Source: Clostridia bacterium
Lineage (GTDB): Bacteria > Bacillota > Clostridia > TANB77 > CAG-508
Length of the DNA: 64,000 bases
Direction: 5' to 3'
Assembly: GCA_017939755.1 (NCBI GenBank)
Contig: JAGBAJ010000042.1
Location: 95,563 to 159,562 of the forward strand
The notes below the pieces were generated by a model. That model was not told the DNA's origin, made no database searches, and was given only the letters and a program-made list of their open reading frames with translations. A program made the translations under genes and the position numbers. Below are positions 44,256-52,993 of this stretch, piece by piece (position 1 is the first letter of the stretch; each line of letters begins with the position of its first letter).

Positions 44256-46301
44256 TTAATGCTCATGTTCCTCTTCTAAAGGCTTTTCCTTGCTTTCTGT
44301 AGTATGGACCTTTTTTGATTCTTCTTCTGTTTCTTCTGTTGAGTTCTTATCTGTGCTCTCTTCTACTTTTTCTGGCTCTGTCGGTCTTTCAAAGTAATAA
44401 AAGTTTGTATAATCTGGCGAATAAGACATTGACCCTTGCATTCTTTTAATCATTTCTTTTACCCAATTTTGTTTATATGTAAATACATCTTGAGCCTCTT
44501 CGTTTACTTCCACAATCATTGGCTCTGGCGTATCAAACATCACTTTTGCATATTTATGATCATTAGAGAAGTATGTTTTAGGTAGAACATATACATTTTT
44601 ACCAAAATTTAATTCTAAATATTTGGCTATATCCCCATTATCTTCATCACCTGCTAAAGCAGAAAATGTATAATATAATATTGTAAGTTTTTCTGATGGG
44701 ATTGGAACTCTTCCTATGTTATGAACATCAATATTCATTATATCTGCAGTTATGGATTTCTCCATTGAATATCCATTTTTCTGAAAATAATATGTATCTA
44801 ATATATCGTATATTTGATTAAACTTTTCATCTGAATATTGTATATCATATCTACCATTTTCGTTTAAAACAAATAAATTATCTATTGCATTAAGGAGCTC
44901 TATTGCTCTTGCCCTATATGACTGCTCTTCAAAAGAATTATATTCAATAGCCTTGCCATTTGACTGAATTCGCTCTAGAGCATTTATAATTATCCTTTCA
45001 TCCGCATAGAATTGATAATGCTTTATCTCCTCTGGTGATAATAATTCATACAAGGTATATTGAACTGGCAAACATGGATCGTATCCTATACCATATTCAC
45101 TATTATATTTATAGTCGTTTTCAAATATAGAAGTATCCTGTAATAAATTGCGCTCTGCCATTTGTCGTAGTAGCTCTCTGGTTGCTATTTCGTTTGAAAG
45201 CTCTTGAGAAAATCTCATAGTGTGTGTGCTTTGCAGTACATGTAAAATTTCATGTATAGCAACCCTTATATCTGTGTCTCCCAATTCAGTTCCATTGTAT
45301 AAATATATTGTATTTTTTGTTGGAGAATACTCTCCCATAGTTGAGGAATCAGGAGATTCGTCTTTGTACTCAAATTTTAGTGTTGATAATCTAGATTCAA
45401 CTAAATCTGTGTCTATGTACTCATGATTTTCATCAAAATAAAACTTTAAACTTGTTAATAAATTTTTTTCATCGTCTGTCATGAATTCATTTTGATCTAT
45501 TGCTTTTTGAATATTATTATAGTTATATGGTTGATTTTTTATCTGCTCTATAGATTCTTCTAACGTAACTTCTTTTTCTTCTGCAGGCATTGATATTTGA
45601 TATTCAGATATAGTTTGTCTTAAATTTTCTGCTAATTTTGTATCTGAATATTTTATAAATGATAATGATCCAATTATTGTTGCACATACAACAGCTGTAC
45701 CGATTTTTATATTTCTTCTAATTTTTTTTCCAGCTTCCCTTTGTGCTATTTCCTCTTCTTCTTGCTGTTTTTTTTCATATGCTTCCCAGTCAAATATTTT
45801 GACTTCAAACGAATCGAAACCATTAGGCATATCTTTTTGATTTTCTTCCTTTAGCATAGCTTCCTTTTCTGCCTGCTCATTTTCTTTTCTTATTTTTTCT
45901 TGTTCGGCTTCATATGACTCTAAATCGAACATTTCTCTTTTTACAGCATACATACTAGTGTGGTTGTATTTTAAATTTAGAATTGTATTATACTTATCTT
46001 CTACATCGCATAAACTCTTATTTTTTATTTCATACCAAAAATATAACATGTTGGTAGTATCGTACCAAATTTGAAATTGCTTATTATCTATATATTCATT
46101 TTTTACAGGAATTGAATTATTTTTATTGATAGTTAAAGCTTTATGAACGCTTAATAGAAGCTTTATATCTTTATCTGATAAAGCTTCTGAAAGTTTGTTA
46201 TCTATATACTTAAAAAAATTAATAAATCCATTTACAATTACTATACAATATTTGACGTTATCGTGCTCAAATACTGCTATTGGTTCGTACTTCTTTATCA
46301 T
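44256..46301 (-). CDS. Membrane-anchored HExxH (zincin-like) protein, paralog 1
   Basis: The 681-aa protein has an N-terminal cytosolic domain of about 120 residues (VFEHDNVKYCIVIVNGFINFFKY...LKYNHTSMYAV), a charged coiled linker, one membrane helix near 200 (TAVVCATIIGSLSFI), and a large outer domain. The latter contains VAIHEILHVLQSTHTM near 345 and SNEIATRELLRQM shortly after, fitting a zinc HExxH protease with a downstream Glu ligand. The C-terminus is a disordered, acidic tail. It is paralogous to 47691-49451 over the whole length. No named family is claimed. RBS GAAAGGAA. Confidence 0.75.
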   Translation of the reverse strand: MIKKYEPIAVFEHDNVKYCIVIVNGFINFFKYIDNKLSEALSDKDIKLLLSVHKALTINKNNSIPVKNEYIDNKQFQIWYDTTNMLYFWYEIKNKSLCDVEDKYNTILNLKYNHTSMYAVKREMFDLESYEAEQEKIRKENEQAEKEAMLKEENQKDMPNGFDSFEVKIFDWEAYEKKQQEEEEIAQREAGKKIRRNIKIGTAVVCATIIGSLSFIKYSDTKLAENLRQTISEYQISMPAEEKEVTLEESIEQIKNQPYNYNNIQKAIDQNEFMTDDEKNLLTSLKFYFDENHEYIDTDLVESRLSTLKFEYKDESPDSSTMGEYSPTKNTIYLYNGTELGDTDIRVAIHEILHVLQSTHTMRFSQELSNEIATRELLRQMAERNLLQDTSIFENDYKYNSEYGIGYDPCLPVQYTLYELLSPEEIKHYQFYADERIIINALERIQSNGKAIEYNSFEEQSYRARAIELLNAIDNLFVLNENGRYDIQYSDEKFNQIYDILDTYYFQKNGYSMEKSITADIMNIDVHNIGRVPIPSEKLTILYYTFSALAGDEDNGDIAKYLELNFGKNVYVLPKTYFSNDHKYAKVMFDTPEPMIVEVNEEAQDVFTYKQNWVKEMIKRMQGSMSYSPDYTNFYYFERPTEPEKVEESTDKNSTEETEEESKKVHTTESKEKPLEEEHEH

Positions 46302-46394
46302 ATTTTTTTCCTTTCGTATAACAAAACTATTACTTCTTTATTTTACCACACTTTGCAATCTTTTTCAATTTTTTGTCTATCAATATTGCATTAA

Positions 46395-46423
46395 TTGACA
46401 TTGTTACTATTTTATGTTAAACT
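46395..46423 (+). promoter_or_regulatory. Sigma-A promoter of the LCP gene
   Basis: TTGACA (46395-46400) and TAAACT (46418-46423) have a 17-bp spacer. It overlaps an in-frame ATG at 46414, which rules that codon out as the start. Confidence 0.75.
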
Positions 46424-46467
46424 TGTCAATGTATTTTATATTTAATTTTGAGAAAGAAGTGATAAAT

Positions 46468-47502
46468 TTGTTTAAGAAAAAGGATTCTGAAGGTAATTTT
46501 ATACCAAAGAAGAAAATGAATATTGTATTAAAAATTTTTCTTATTATTTTTATTTCTATCGTTATTATTACAATTACAATGTTTTTAACAGTGTTTATAT
46601 ATTTAAATAATAAACTTGGAAAAATCCAATATGATGGACTTAAAAAGGCTGATGTATTCATAGATGATAGAGTTGATTCCGAACTTTCTGGAAAGTATAG
46701 AACAATTGCTCTTTTAGGTATAGATGCTCGCTCTGACACATTTAGTCGTGGTAATAGAAGTGATTGTATTATGCTTATTAGTTTAAATGAGAAAACTGGC
46801 GATGTTAAAATTGCATCTGTATACAGAGATACATACTTAGATATTGACAATCATGGCTTAGATAAGGCTACTCATGCTTATTCTTTTGGTGAAGCTCAAT
46901 TAGCATTAAGTACTTTAAATAAAAACCTGGATTTAAATATTTATGAATATGTTGCTATAAATTTTGATACAGTACGTACTATTGTTAATGAAATTGGCGG
47001 AGTTCAAATGTATATTACAAATGAAGAAGCTAAGCATATTTCTGGTATTTCATCTGCTGGAACATACAATTTAAATGGAGATCAAGCATTAGCTTATGGA
47101 AGAATTCGTAAGGCAACTGGTGGTGACTATAAAAGAACTGCGCGTATGAGAGATGTCTTAATCGCAGTATTTGATAAAGCTAAAAAAATGGACGTTGCAA
47201 GTTTAAATCATTTGCTAGATGCAATGCTTCCACATGTTAGAACTAATATTCAAAAAAATGAAATAATATCGTTTATACCAAAAATTGCATCTTATAATAT
47301 TAAGGAAAACTTTGGATGGCCATATAACACAAGTGGTCAAATGATTAATGGTATTTGGTATGGAATGCCTCATGACTTGGAATCTGATGTGTCAAAACTA
47401 CATAAGCAATTATTTAATCAAGATAACTATCAAGTATCTGAAAATGTTCATGAAATTAGCGAGAAAATAAAGGTAATTGATAAAGTAGACGGAGATTATT
47501 AA
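46468..47502 (+). CDS. LytR-CpsA-Psr (LCP) family glycopolymer ligase
   Basis: The 344-aa protein starts at a TTG (46468) behind AGAAAGAAGTG. It has a short basic N-terminus, a membrane helix (IVLKIFLIIFISIVIITITMF), and the LCP domain: TIALLGIDARSDTF, NRSDCIMLISLN, KIASVYRDTYLDID, INFDTVRTIVNEIGGVQMYI, LNGDQALAYGRIRKATGGDYKRTARMRDV. These enzymes move undecaprenyl-linked polymers to peptidoglycan outside the cell; the capsule operon could supply the substrate. It lies between two paralogous zincin genes that run the other way. Confidence 0.95.
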   Translation: MFKKKDSEGNFIPKKKMNIVLKIFLIIFISIVIITITMFLTVFIYLNNKLGKIQYDGLKKADVFIDDRVDSELSGKYRTIALLGIDARSDTFSRGNRSDCIMLISLNEKTGDVKIASVYRDTYLDIDNHGLDKATHAYSFGEAQLALSTLNKNLDLNIYEYVAINFDTVRTIVNEIGGVQMYITNEEAKHISGISSAGTYNLNGDQALAYGRIRKATGGDYKRTARMRDVLIAVFDKAKKMDVASLNHLLDAMLPHVRTNIQKNEIISFIPKIASYNIKENFGWPYNTSGQMINGIWYGMPHDLESDVSKLHKQLFNQDNYQVSENVHEISEKIKVIDKVDGDY

Positions 47503-47577
47503 ATAATATATTTCTGCAGATTGCAGTATATAAGGTAAAGTCACTAATCAGAATGTTTAATTAAGTAAATTGACAAT

Positions 47578-47640
47578 AGCCCTCAGTGTGTGTACCTACA
47601 TAGGTGCATTTCACGCTGAGGGCTTTATATATTTTTTGTC
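47578..47640. terminator. Bidirectional terminator between LCP and zincin paralog 2
   Basis: AGCCCTCAGTGTG / CACGCTGAGGGCT, one G-T pair, encloses a 21-nt loop, followed on the plus strand by TTTATATATTTTTTG. It serves the convergent genes 46468-47502 and 47691-49451. Confidence 0.85.
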
Positions 47641-47690
47641 AATACTCAAGATTAGCTTTTTTTGGTCCTGGTAATTTCATAAGTTACGTA

Positions 47691-49451
47691 TTATCTATCT
47701 TCTTGGTCATCAATATCTACAATATCATAATCTATATTAGATTCATCACAAATTTCTTGGAAGAGCACATCTACCTCCTCGGTTACCTCAACATCTCTGA
47801 CGTTCTTATCAATATCTATATATGTTATAATCGGATATGGGTGATCATCTGAAAAATATGTCCTAGGAATAGCTTGTAAATGATAACCATAAAATATTTC
47901 GCTATCTCTATCTATCTCATTTGAGGCAATCTCTACTGTTTTTTGTAATGCGGTATTTCTTTTATCAAATGCATTTCTTGCTTTCATTTCTTCATAATCT
48001 GAATACATTATATCTGCAGAGCAAATTTCTCTCATTGATATTCCATTTTTTATTTTATAGTATTCATCTAATTGCCTATATAATTCTTTATCAACTGCAG
48101 AGCTAAGCACTATGTTGTGATTTTCATCATAAAAGCTATTGTACGTATCAACTAGGTTAATTGCCCTTGTATACATTTCTTGTTCCTCTTTGCTATATGG
48201 CTCAACTTCGCTTCCTTGAGATTCAATTTCCTTTAAAGCTGTAATAATTATTCTTTCATCAGTATTAAATTGATATATCTTAATATCTTCTTGTGGTAAT
48301 AGTTCAAGCAAACAATATTCAGGTGGCATAATTCTTGAATATCCAGAACCCAATTGTGTAATAAGACCATCCTTATCTTTAAATTCAGCCATATATTTTT
48401 CGTCTATTAACCCAAGTTCCATCATTTTTCTTATAAGCTCTCTCGTAGCTGCCTCATTTGACACTTCTGGAATAATACCTCTATCTTGTCCCACCTGAAA
48501 AACATGTAATAGTTCATGCATAAATGAGCAAAATTCTATTTTATCAAACCCACCACACTCAAACATTGTTATTTGGTTTGCTCTTTTATCATATTGTCCA
48601 TATATATTATCTTTAACAGGATTAGAATCATACTTAATTTCTAGCTCTGATAGTCTTTCTGTAATAGTATCTATATCCATATACTCATGATTTTCATCAA
48701 AATAGAATTTAAGTTTTAGTAGTAATTCCTTCTCTCCTTTACCTAATTTCTCATTTGACTCTATAGCATTACTAATATTTTCCCACTTATATTCTTGTTT
48801 GCCTAATCTTTCTTTTAGCTCATCTATAGCATCTGGATATTCGTTTTCATATTCCAATTGCTCATCATGCCTAACATCTGCTCTATATTTTTTAGCTACA
48901 GGTACATCAGAAAATTCTAAAATATCTCCACAAATCCTACATACCAAAACACATGCGCATGCAGTTATAGCAATATTGCATATTCTATCCACTACTTTAT
49001 TTATTTTATTTTTTCTTTCTGTTTGATCAAGATGCTTTACAGCATCTTGATATTGTTGCCATAATTTGTCTCTATCATCTTGAAGATCCATATATCTTAT
49101 AGCTGATGAATGGTTATATTTTAAGTTTAAAATTGCATTATCTTCACTGCTTGCTTTACATCTATTTCCATCTTTAATTTCATACCAAAAATGTAGAGTA
49201 GTTGTTAGGTCATACCATATTTCAAACATTTTTCCATTTACATTAATTGTTTTTATTGGAAAAGAAGTTTTCTTATTTATTTTAATCTTGTTGTAAACCT
49301 CACTAATAATGTCAATCTCATCTGCTGTTAGATTCTCGGATAACGAAGCACCTATGTATTTAAAAAAACGCAAAAAGCCATTTACAGCTACAATTAAGTA
49401 CTTTGTATTATTAAATTCAAACATTACAAAAGGTTTATATATTTTTTCCAT
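47691..49451 (-). CDS. Membrane-anchored HExxH (zincin-like) protein, paralog 2
   Basis: The 586-aa protein shares the domain order of 44256-46301: an N-terminal domain (FVMFEFNNTKYLIVAVNGFLRFFKY...LNLKYNHSSAI), a membrane helix near 155-175 (ICNIAITACACVLVCRI), then the outer domain with SFMHELLHVFQVGQ near 305 and SNEAATRELIRKM after it. Both HExxH and the downstream Glu are kept. It lacks the long acidic tail of paralog 1. The start at 49451 was chosen for the GGAAAGAG site; the frame extends upstream without one. Confidence 0.75.
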   Translation of the reverse strand: MEKIYKPFVMFEFNNTKYLIVAVNGFLRFFKYIGASLSENLTADEIDIISEVYNKIKINKKTSFPIKTINVNGKMFEIWYDLTTTLHFWYEIKDGNRCKASSEDNAILNLKYNHSSAIRYMDLQDDRDKLWQQYQDAVKHLDQTERKNKINKVVDRICNIAITACACVLVCRICGDILEFSDVPVAKKYRADVRHDEQLEYENEYPDAIDELKERLGKQEYKWENISNAIESNEKLGKGEKELLLKLKFYFDENHEYMDIDTITERLSELEIKYDSNPVKDNIYGQYDKRANQITMFECGGFDKIEFCSFMHELLHVFQVGQDRGIIPEVSNEAATRELIRKMMELGLIDEKYMAEFKDKDGLITQLGSGYSRIMPPEYCLLELLPQEDIKIYQFNTDERIIITALKEIESQGSEVEPYSKEEQEMYTRAINLVDTYNSFYDENHNIVLSSAVDKELYRQLDEYYKIKNGISMREICSADIMYSDYEEMKARNAFDKRNTALQKTVEIASNEIDRDSEIFYGYHLQAIPRTYFSDDHPYPIITYIDIDKNVRDVEVTEEVDVLFQEICDESNIDYDIVDIDDQEDR

Positions 49452-49724
49452 ATTTAATCTCTTTCCTTCCTGAAAACATAAATCTAGTTGAAAAAGAACT
49501 CCTCTAAGCCTTTTCTTCTCAAAAAAATCTCGCCTTATTATATCACAAATTCGATAGATTTTCAAATTTATGTCAATGCAGATGTGTTTTTGGCATTGAT
49601 TATGGGTATATCAATCATATTCTACTTAAATATTAATAAAAATTTAAGATTTATGCCTATTTTCTACATTTTTCGCACATAAAATATAATATACTATACA
49701 AAAATATAAAAGGAGGGCTGATTT

Positions 49725-50231
49725 ATGGATACCGCAAATAGCACAACAAATCAAAGTAAAAAAATTACAACACAAGAAATTGACCAAATAATCCATTCAT
49801 ACATAGATATAGCATTACTAAAAGTTAAAGATCTATGCGAAATTAAAAAATTTAAGTCTCATGTAGATGAAAGACGTCGTATTTTAAAGTATTTTTTTAA
49901 AGAATTTGATGAAAATATGGAAATAATTGAGTTCCGCGGAAATATGTATACAATTGTGAAAGTTAACCATCAATCAAAAAATAATTGGGAAGAAATATTA
50001 GACAGAATAATAAAGAGAAGAATCTCTGAAAATTTGGATTCATTATATAGTGATATAGATAGTCGAAGAAGCTCTAACACATTTTCAGAAAAATTCCTTA
50101 GTCAAATTATAGATAGGAACATAAGAGTTTCTTCCTTGTTAGAAAACTTTGATAATAATATGCAAGCGTTAAATAAACATAAAAAAAATTATGATTGTAA
50201 AATGGAGCTCAACTTAAACGATTCTCGATAA
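49725..50231 (+). CDS. Hypothetical helical protein
   Basis: The 168-aa charged, helical, soluble protein is not recognised. There is one more ordered patch around EIIEFRGNMYTIVKVNHQS. RBS AAAAGGAGGG precedes the ATG and a terminator follows, so it is monocistronic. Codon use is as AT-rich as the genome background. Confidence 0.65.
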   Translation: MDTANSTTNQSKKITTQEIDQIIHSYIDIALLKVKDLCEIKKFKSHVDERRRILKYFFKEFDENMEIIEFRGNMYTIVKVNHQSKNNWEEILDRIIKRRISENLDSLYSDIDSRRSSNTFSEKFLSQIIDRNIRVSSLLENFDNNMQALNKHKKNYDCKMELNLNDSR

Positions 50232-50245
50232 TAACTTTTAGATTC

Positions 50246-50282
50246 GTGGAGGACCTATTTGGTCTTCCACTTTATTATTTTT
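50246..50282 (+). terminator. Intrinsic terminator of 49725-50231
   Basis: GTGGAGGACC / GGTCTTCCAC with loop TATTT is followed by TTTATTATTTTTT. Confidence 0.92.
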
Positions 50283-50383
50283 TATATAGAGATTTTTACT
50301 ATCTCCATTAAAATCTCACTAACTTTTTCATATCATCTACACAAACATACTCATAACTTCTTTTTTTGTAACATATTTTTGCT

Positions 50384-51034
50384 TTATTTTAGCATTCCTT
50401 GTATATATTTTATATCTTCAATAGATTTATCAATATTAAATCTCCCATTACCTACAGGATAATAAACAGAATAACAATTATATTCTTTTCCATTTATCTC
50501 TTGCTTAAATAATTGCTTTCTACACTGTGAAACAGATATTTTTTGGTTTAGAACTATAGAGCTAACTTGATTTCCAAATAAAACTATAGCTTTAGGATTT
50601 ATAATCTCTATTTCTTGTTTTAATAAATATAAATATTCCTCATAAACACTATTAGGAAGAGCCCTTGCATCTACTTGTGTACATTTTCCTAAATTAGTAA
50701 TAAAATACTTATGTTTCTCAACATCACTATATACCTCTTTTGCAAACTCTTCTGTCCATTCAGAACCTTTAATATTTTTTATTGTTTTATAAATTTTTTC
50801 ATCCATTAAATTTAATCTATAAAATAAGTCCCAAATATTTTTTGTTCCAATCCATGGTGATTTTATTCCTTTCCATTCTTTAGATGATGCTATATTTTTT
50901 CCTGTTGGATTCATAAACACAAAACATATATCTGGATTTTCTGTACATCCACCATTATAAATAGAGTCTAGTTCTTTTGCACCATACTTTCTTTGTAACC
51001 TATCATATTTTGTTTTTAAATCTTCTAATTTCAC
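50384..51034 (-). CDS. Uracil-DNA glycosylase superfamily protein
   Basis: The protein (216 aa from a GTG at 51034 preceded by GGGAG; an ATG 15 bp upstream lacks a site) has ICFVFMNPTGKNIASSKEWKGIKSPW, YFITNLGKCTQVDARALP, and EIEIINPKAIVLFGNQVSSIVL, the layout of the uracil-DNA glycosylase superfamily with the NP-x-G loop near residue 40, and a late YYPVGNGRFN in place of the usual H-P-S/N. The usual GE-PG motif is altered, so catalytic activity or substrate may differ. It lies alone on the minus strand. Confidence 0.75.
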   Translation of the reverse strand: MKLEDLKTKYDRLQRKYGAKELDSIYNGGCTENPDICFVFMNPTGKNIASSKEWKGIKSPWIGTKNIWDLFYRLNLMDEKIYKTIKNIKGSEWTEEFAKEVYSDVEKHKYFITNLGKCTQVDARALPNSVYEEYLYLLKQEIEIINPKAIVLFGNQVSSIVLNQKISVSQCRKQLFKQEINGKEYNCYSVYYPVGNGRFNIDKSIEDIKYIQGMLK

Positions 51035-51169
51035 TAGTATTACTCCCATCTTTATATATTATTTACTATAAATTCAATTACATCTTACCATTCCATATAC
51101 CCATTTTGCTATTAATTTTTCTATATTCTTAAGTTTTATATCTGTATATTGATACATTTATATCTATTA

Positions 51170-51320
51170 CTATCTGTAATAGCTTGTGCTTACCATTTCA
51201 GCAATTTGTTTGTATAGATCTATGATATTAGCTTCTGCATTCCACTTTTTCTCCTTCATATTTTTCAAAAATATGATAAACATACCTATAATCTTCAACT
51301 ATTTTTATAAAATCAATCAT
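51170..51320 (-). pseudogene. Small ORF coupled to 51317-52234, +1 frameshift
   Basis: The ATG at 51320 overlaps the TGA of the upstream gene (ATGA). The frame reads MIDFIKIVEDYRYVYHIFEKYEGE and soon stops; with one A removed from the AAAAA near 51264 it continues WNAEANIIDLYKQIAEMVSTS to 51170, giving 49 aa. No homolog is known to me. The overlap supports translation; the frameshift follows the same +1 pattern as three other genes here. Confidence 0.4.
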
Positions 51321-52234
51321 ATATCTTGTTTCTCTTGTCCTTCCATTTGCCTAATTGCGTTATCTAGCATTTGCTCTTCCTTTTCAAGAGCTTTTAATTT
51401 TTCTTCTTTTTGATTTAGAGTATTTTGCCCTTCGTTTAAACATTGCTTTAATGTCTCTAAAAAAGCTGCCATAGCATCTCTTGTGCCATCAGGAACTAAT
51501 CTATCTTTATATGCATTTCTTAAATCTATATATAATTTTTCTAATGAATGTCTATCTAAATCATTATAATTTGTTACTGATTTGGTATCAATTATTCCCT
51601 GCAATTGCCATACAATCTGTACTGTTAGAAATCCTTTTAACTGTTTTTCAAATTCATTAAAGGTTTTTTCATCAACAACATTTCCTCTAAAACTCATATG
51701 ATTTCTATTTATAAATAAATCAATCATCCCGTTATCTAGCAACTTATATGTTCCTAAGATATATTCCTTTGGAATTAACTTTTTACTAAATATTTCATCT
51801 CTTAGGGTCGTCGTTTCATATCCCTTTGATCCCATATCGGATTTATACTCACTATTAAGATTTGTATCTCCTAAATATAAAGATCTTCCATTTTCGTCCC
51901 TGATAATAGTTGGTATAGCAACTATTACAATTGCTCTTCCACCATAATTGTAATTTAGTAAACCATCATGATTTAAATGTTCCGCATTCTTAGCATCATC
52001 AATTCTACCAAAAAAGGCAACTGTTCCATTAATTGTTCTATCACTATATATTTTTAATCCATTCTTCAAAATTTCTTGCTGTACATTATATACCTCTATT
52101 CTTTTATTTTCTGTATCTGAATTTTCTCCATACCAACTAGGACCATTTCCTGTTATTCCATGTAGTCCAATTGAATATTCCCCATTCAATTGGGATCTTA
52201 AAATTTCATATAGCTCTCCTCTTTTTATAATCAT
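51317..52234 (-). CDS. Hypothetical protein, possible ADP-ribosyltransferase-like N-terminus
   Basis: The 305-aa protein starts with an AGGGAGGAAG site. Its N-terminal half (YSIGLHGITGNGPSWY..., VQQEILKNGLKIYSDRTINGTVAFFGRID, SLYLGDTNL) follows the pattern H-G, then IL-x-x-GL, then a beta-strand, which is seen in ADP-ribosyltransferase-like folds such as the KptA type. The match is by eye and weak. The C-terminal 60 residues are a coiled coil. It follows 52253-52636 by 18 bp, so they form an operon. Confidence 0.5.
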   Translation of the reverse strand: MIIKRGELYEILRSQLNGEYSIGLHGITGNGPSWYGENSDTENKRIEVYNVQQEILKNGLKIYSDRTINGTVAFFGRIDDAKNAEHLNHDGLLNYNYGGRAIVIVAIPTIIRDENGRSLYLGDTNLNSEYKSDMGSKGYETTTLRDEIFSKKLIPKEYILGTYKLLDNGMIDLFINRNHMSFRGNVVDEKTFNEFEKQLKGFLTVQIVWQLQGIIDTKSVTNYNDLDRHSLEKLYIDLRNAYKDRLVPDGTRDAMAAFLETLKQCLNEGQNTLNQKEEKLKALEKEEQMLDNAIRQMEGQEKQDI

Positions 52235-52252
52235 AAATCTTCCTCCCTTTAA

Positions 52253-52636
52253 CTATACTTTAAGATTCCATTTTGCAATTTTTTGCTTTTTTATTTTATT
52301 TTTATTCTCTAATTGCTCAATCTGTTTATCATATAATGCACACAATAAATCTATTTGTTCTTTCGTTAAATCTTCTTCTTTTATCTCTCCATTTCTAAAT
52401 TTTCTTTGTAGGACTAAAAGCTCTGATTTTTCGATTTCCTTAACCTTTATTGAATTTAAAAATTGAGACCTATCACTATTTATGTTCTTATCCTCTATCT
52501 CTTTTTTGTCATTATTATTTTCCTTAGAATTATGATTTACAAAAAAAACCTTTGCTCTACTAAAAAACATATTTATAAATTTTTTTATTTTTTTCTCTTG
52601 TCCAATTTTAGCTAAGGCTTTATTTCTATTCACCAT
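52253..52636 (-). CDS. Small basic hypothetical protein
   Basis: The 127-aa protein has a basic N-terminal helix (KKIKKFINMFFSRAKVFF), a charged linker, and a helical C-terminal module (LQRKFRNGEIKEEDLTKEQIDLLCALYDKQIEQL). No family is recognised. RBS AAAGGAG. It heads the operon with 51317-52234. Confidence 0.6.
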   Translation of the reverse strand: MVNRNKALAKIGQEKKIKKFINMFFSRAKVFFVNHNSKENNNDKKEIEDKNINSDRSQFLNSIKVKEIEKSELLVLQRKFRNGEIKEEDLTKEQIDLLCALYDKQIEQLENKNKIKKQKIAKWNLKV

Positions 52637-52750
52637 TTTTATATTTCTCCTTTTCTTATATTTAAAGAAACCAATGATTGATGTTAGTCTTGTTACAAAG
52701 AACCTTGAGTACTTGACTATTGATTCTTCTATTAGCTTTTAATATTTAAA

Positions 52751-52803
52751 TAAAAAATAGCACTGAATCACTTATATAGTTGATTTGGTGCCACTTTTTA
52801 TTT
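52751..52803. terminator. Imperfect bidirectional hairpin
   Basis: AAAAAATAGCACTGAATCA pairs imperfectly with TGATTTGGTGCCACTTTTT. It lies between the 52636 start and the uppP terminator; nothing else is seen in 52637-52993. Confidence 0.5.
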
Positions 52804-52881
52804 ATTAATATTATATCAAATAATAAAGTTCAGTACAATATTCTTTTGTTGCTATTTTCGCAATTATCTGATTTTAATGTC

Positions 52882-52912
52882 AAAAAAAGGGCATCAATTT
52901 TGACTGCCCTTT
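52882..52912 (-). terminator. Terminator of the uppP operon
   Basis: AAAGGGCA / TGCCCTTT with an 11-nt loop is followed on the minus strand by T7-GACA. Confidence 0.8.
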
Positions 52913-52993
52913 AATTGCCCTTTGATTCTTTTAATTGCTTTAAACCTGTGACCGAAATTTTATTTTACCTCTTTAACCATGATGGCTGGTAAA

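Noticed and set aside
46414-46467. Upstream ATG as start of the LCP gene.
   Set aside because: The ATG lies inside the promoter (between -35 and -10) and has no ribosome binding site; the TTG at 46468 has one.
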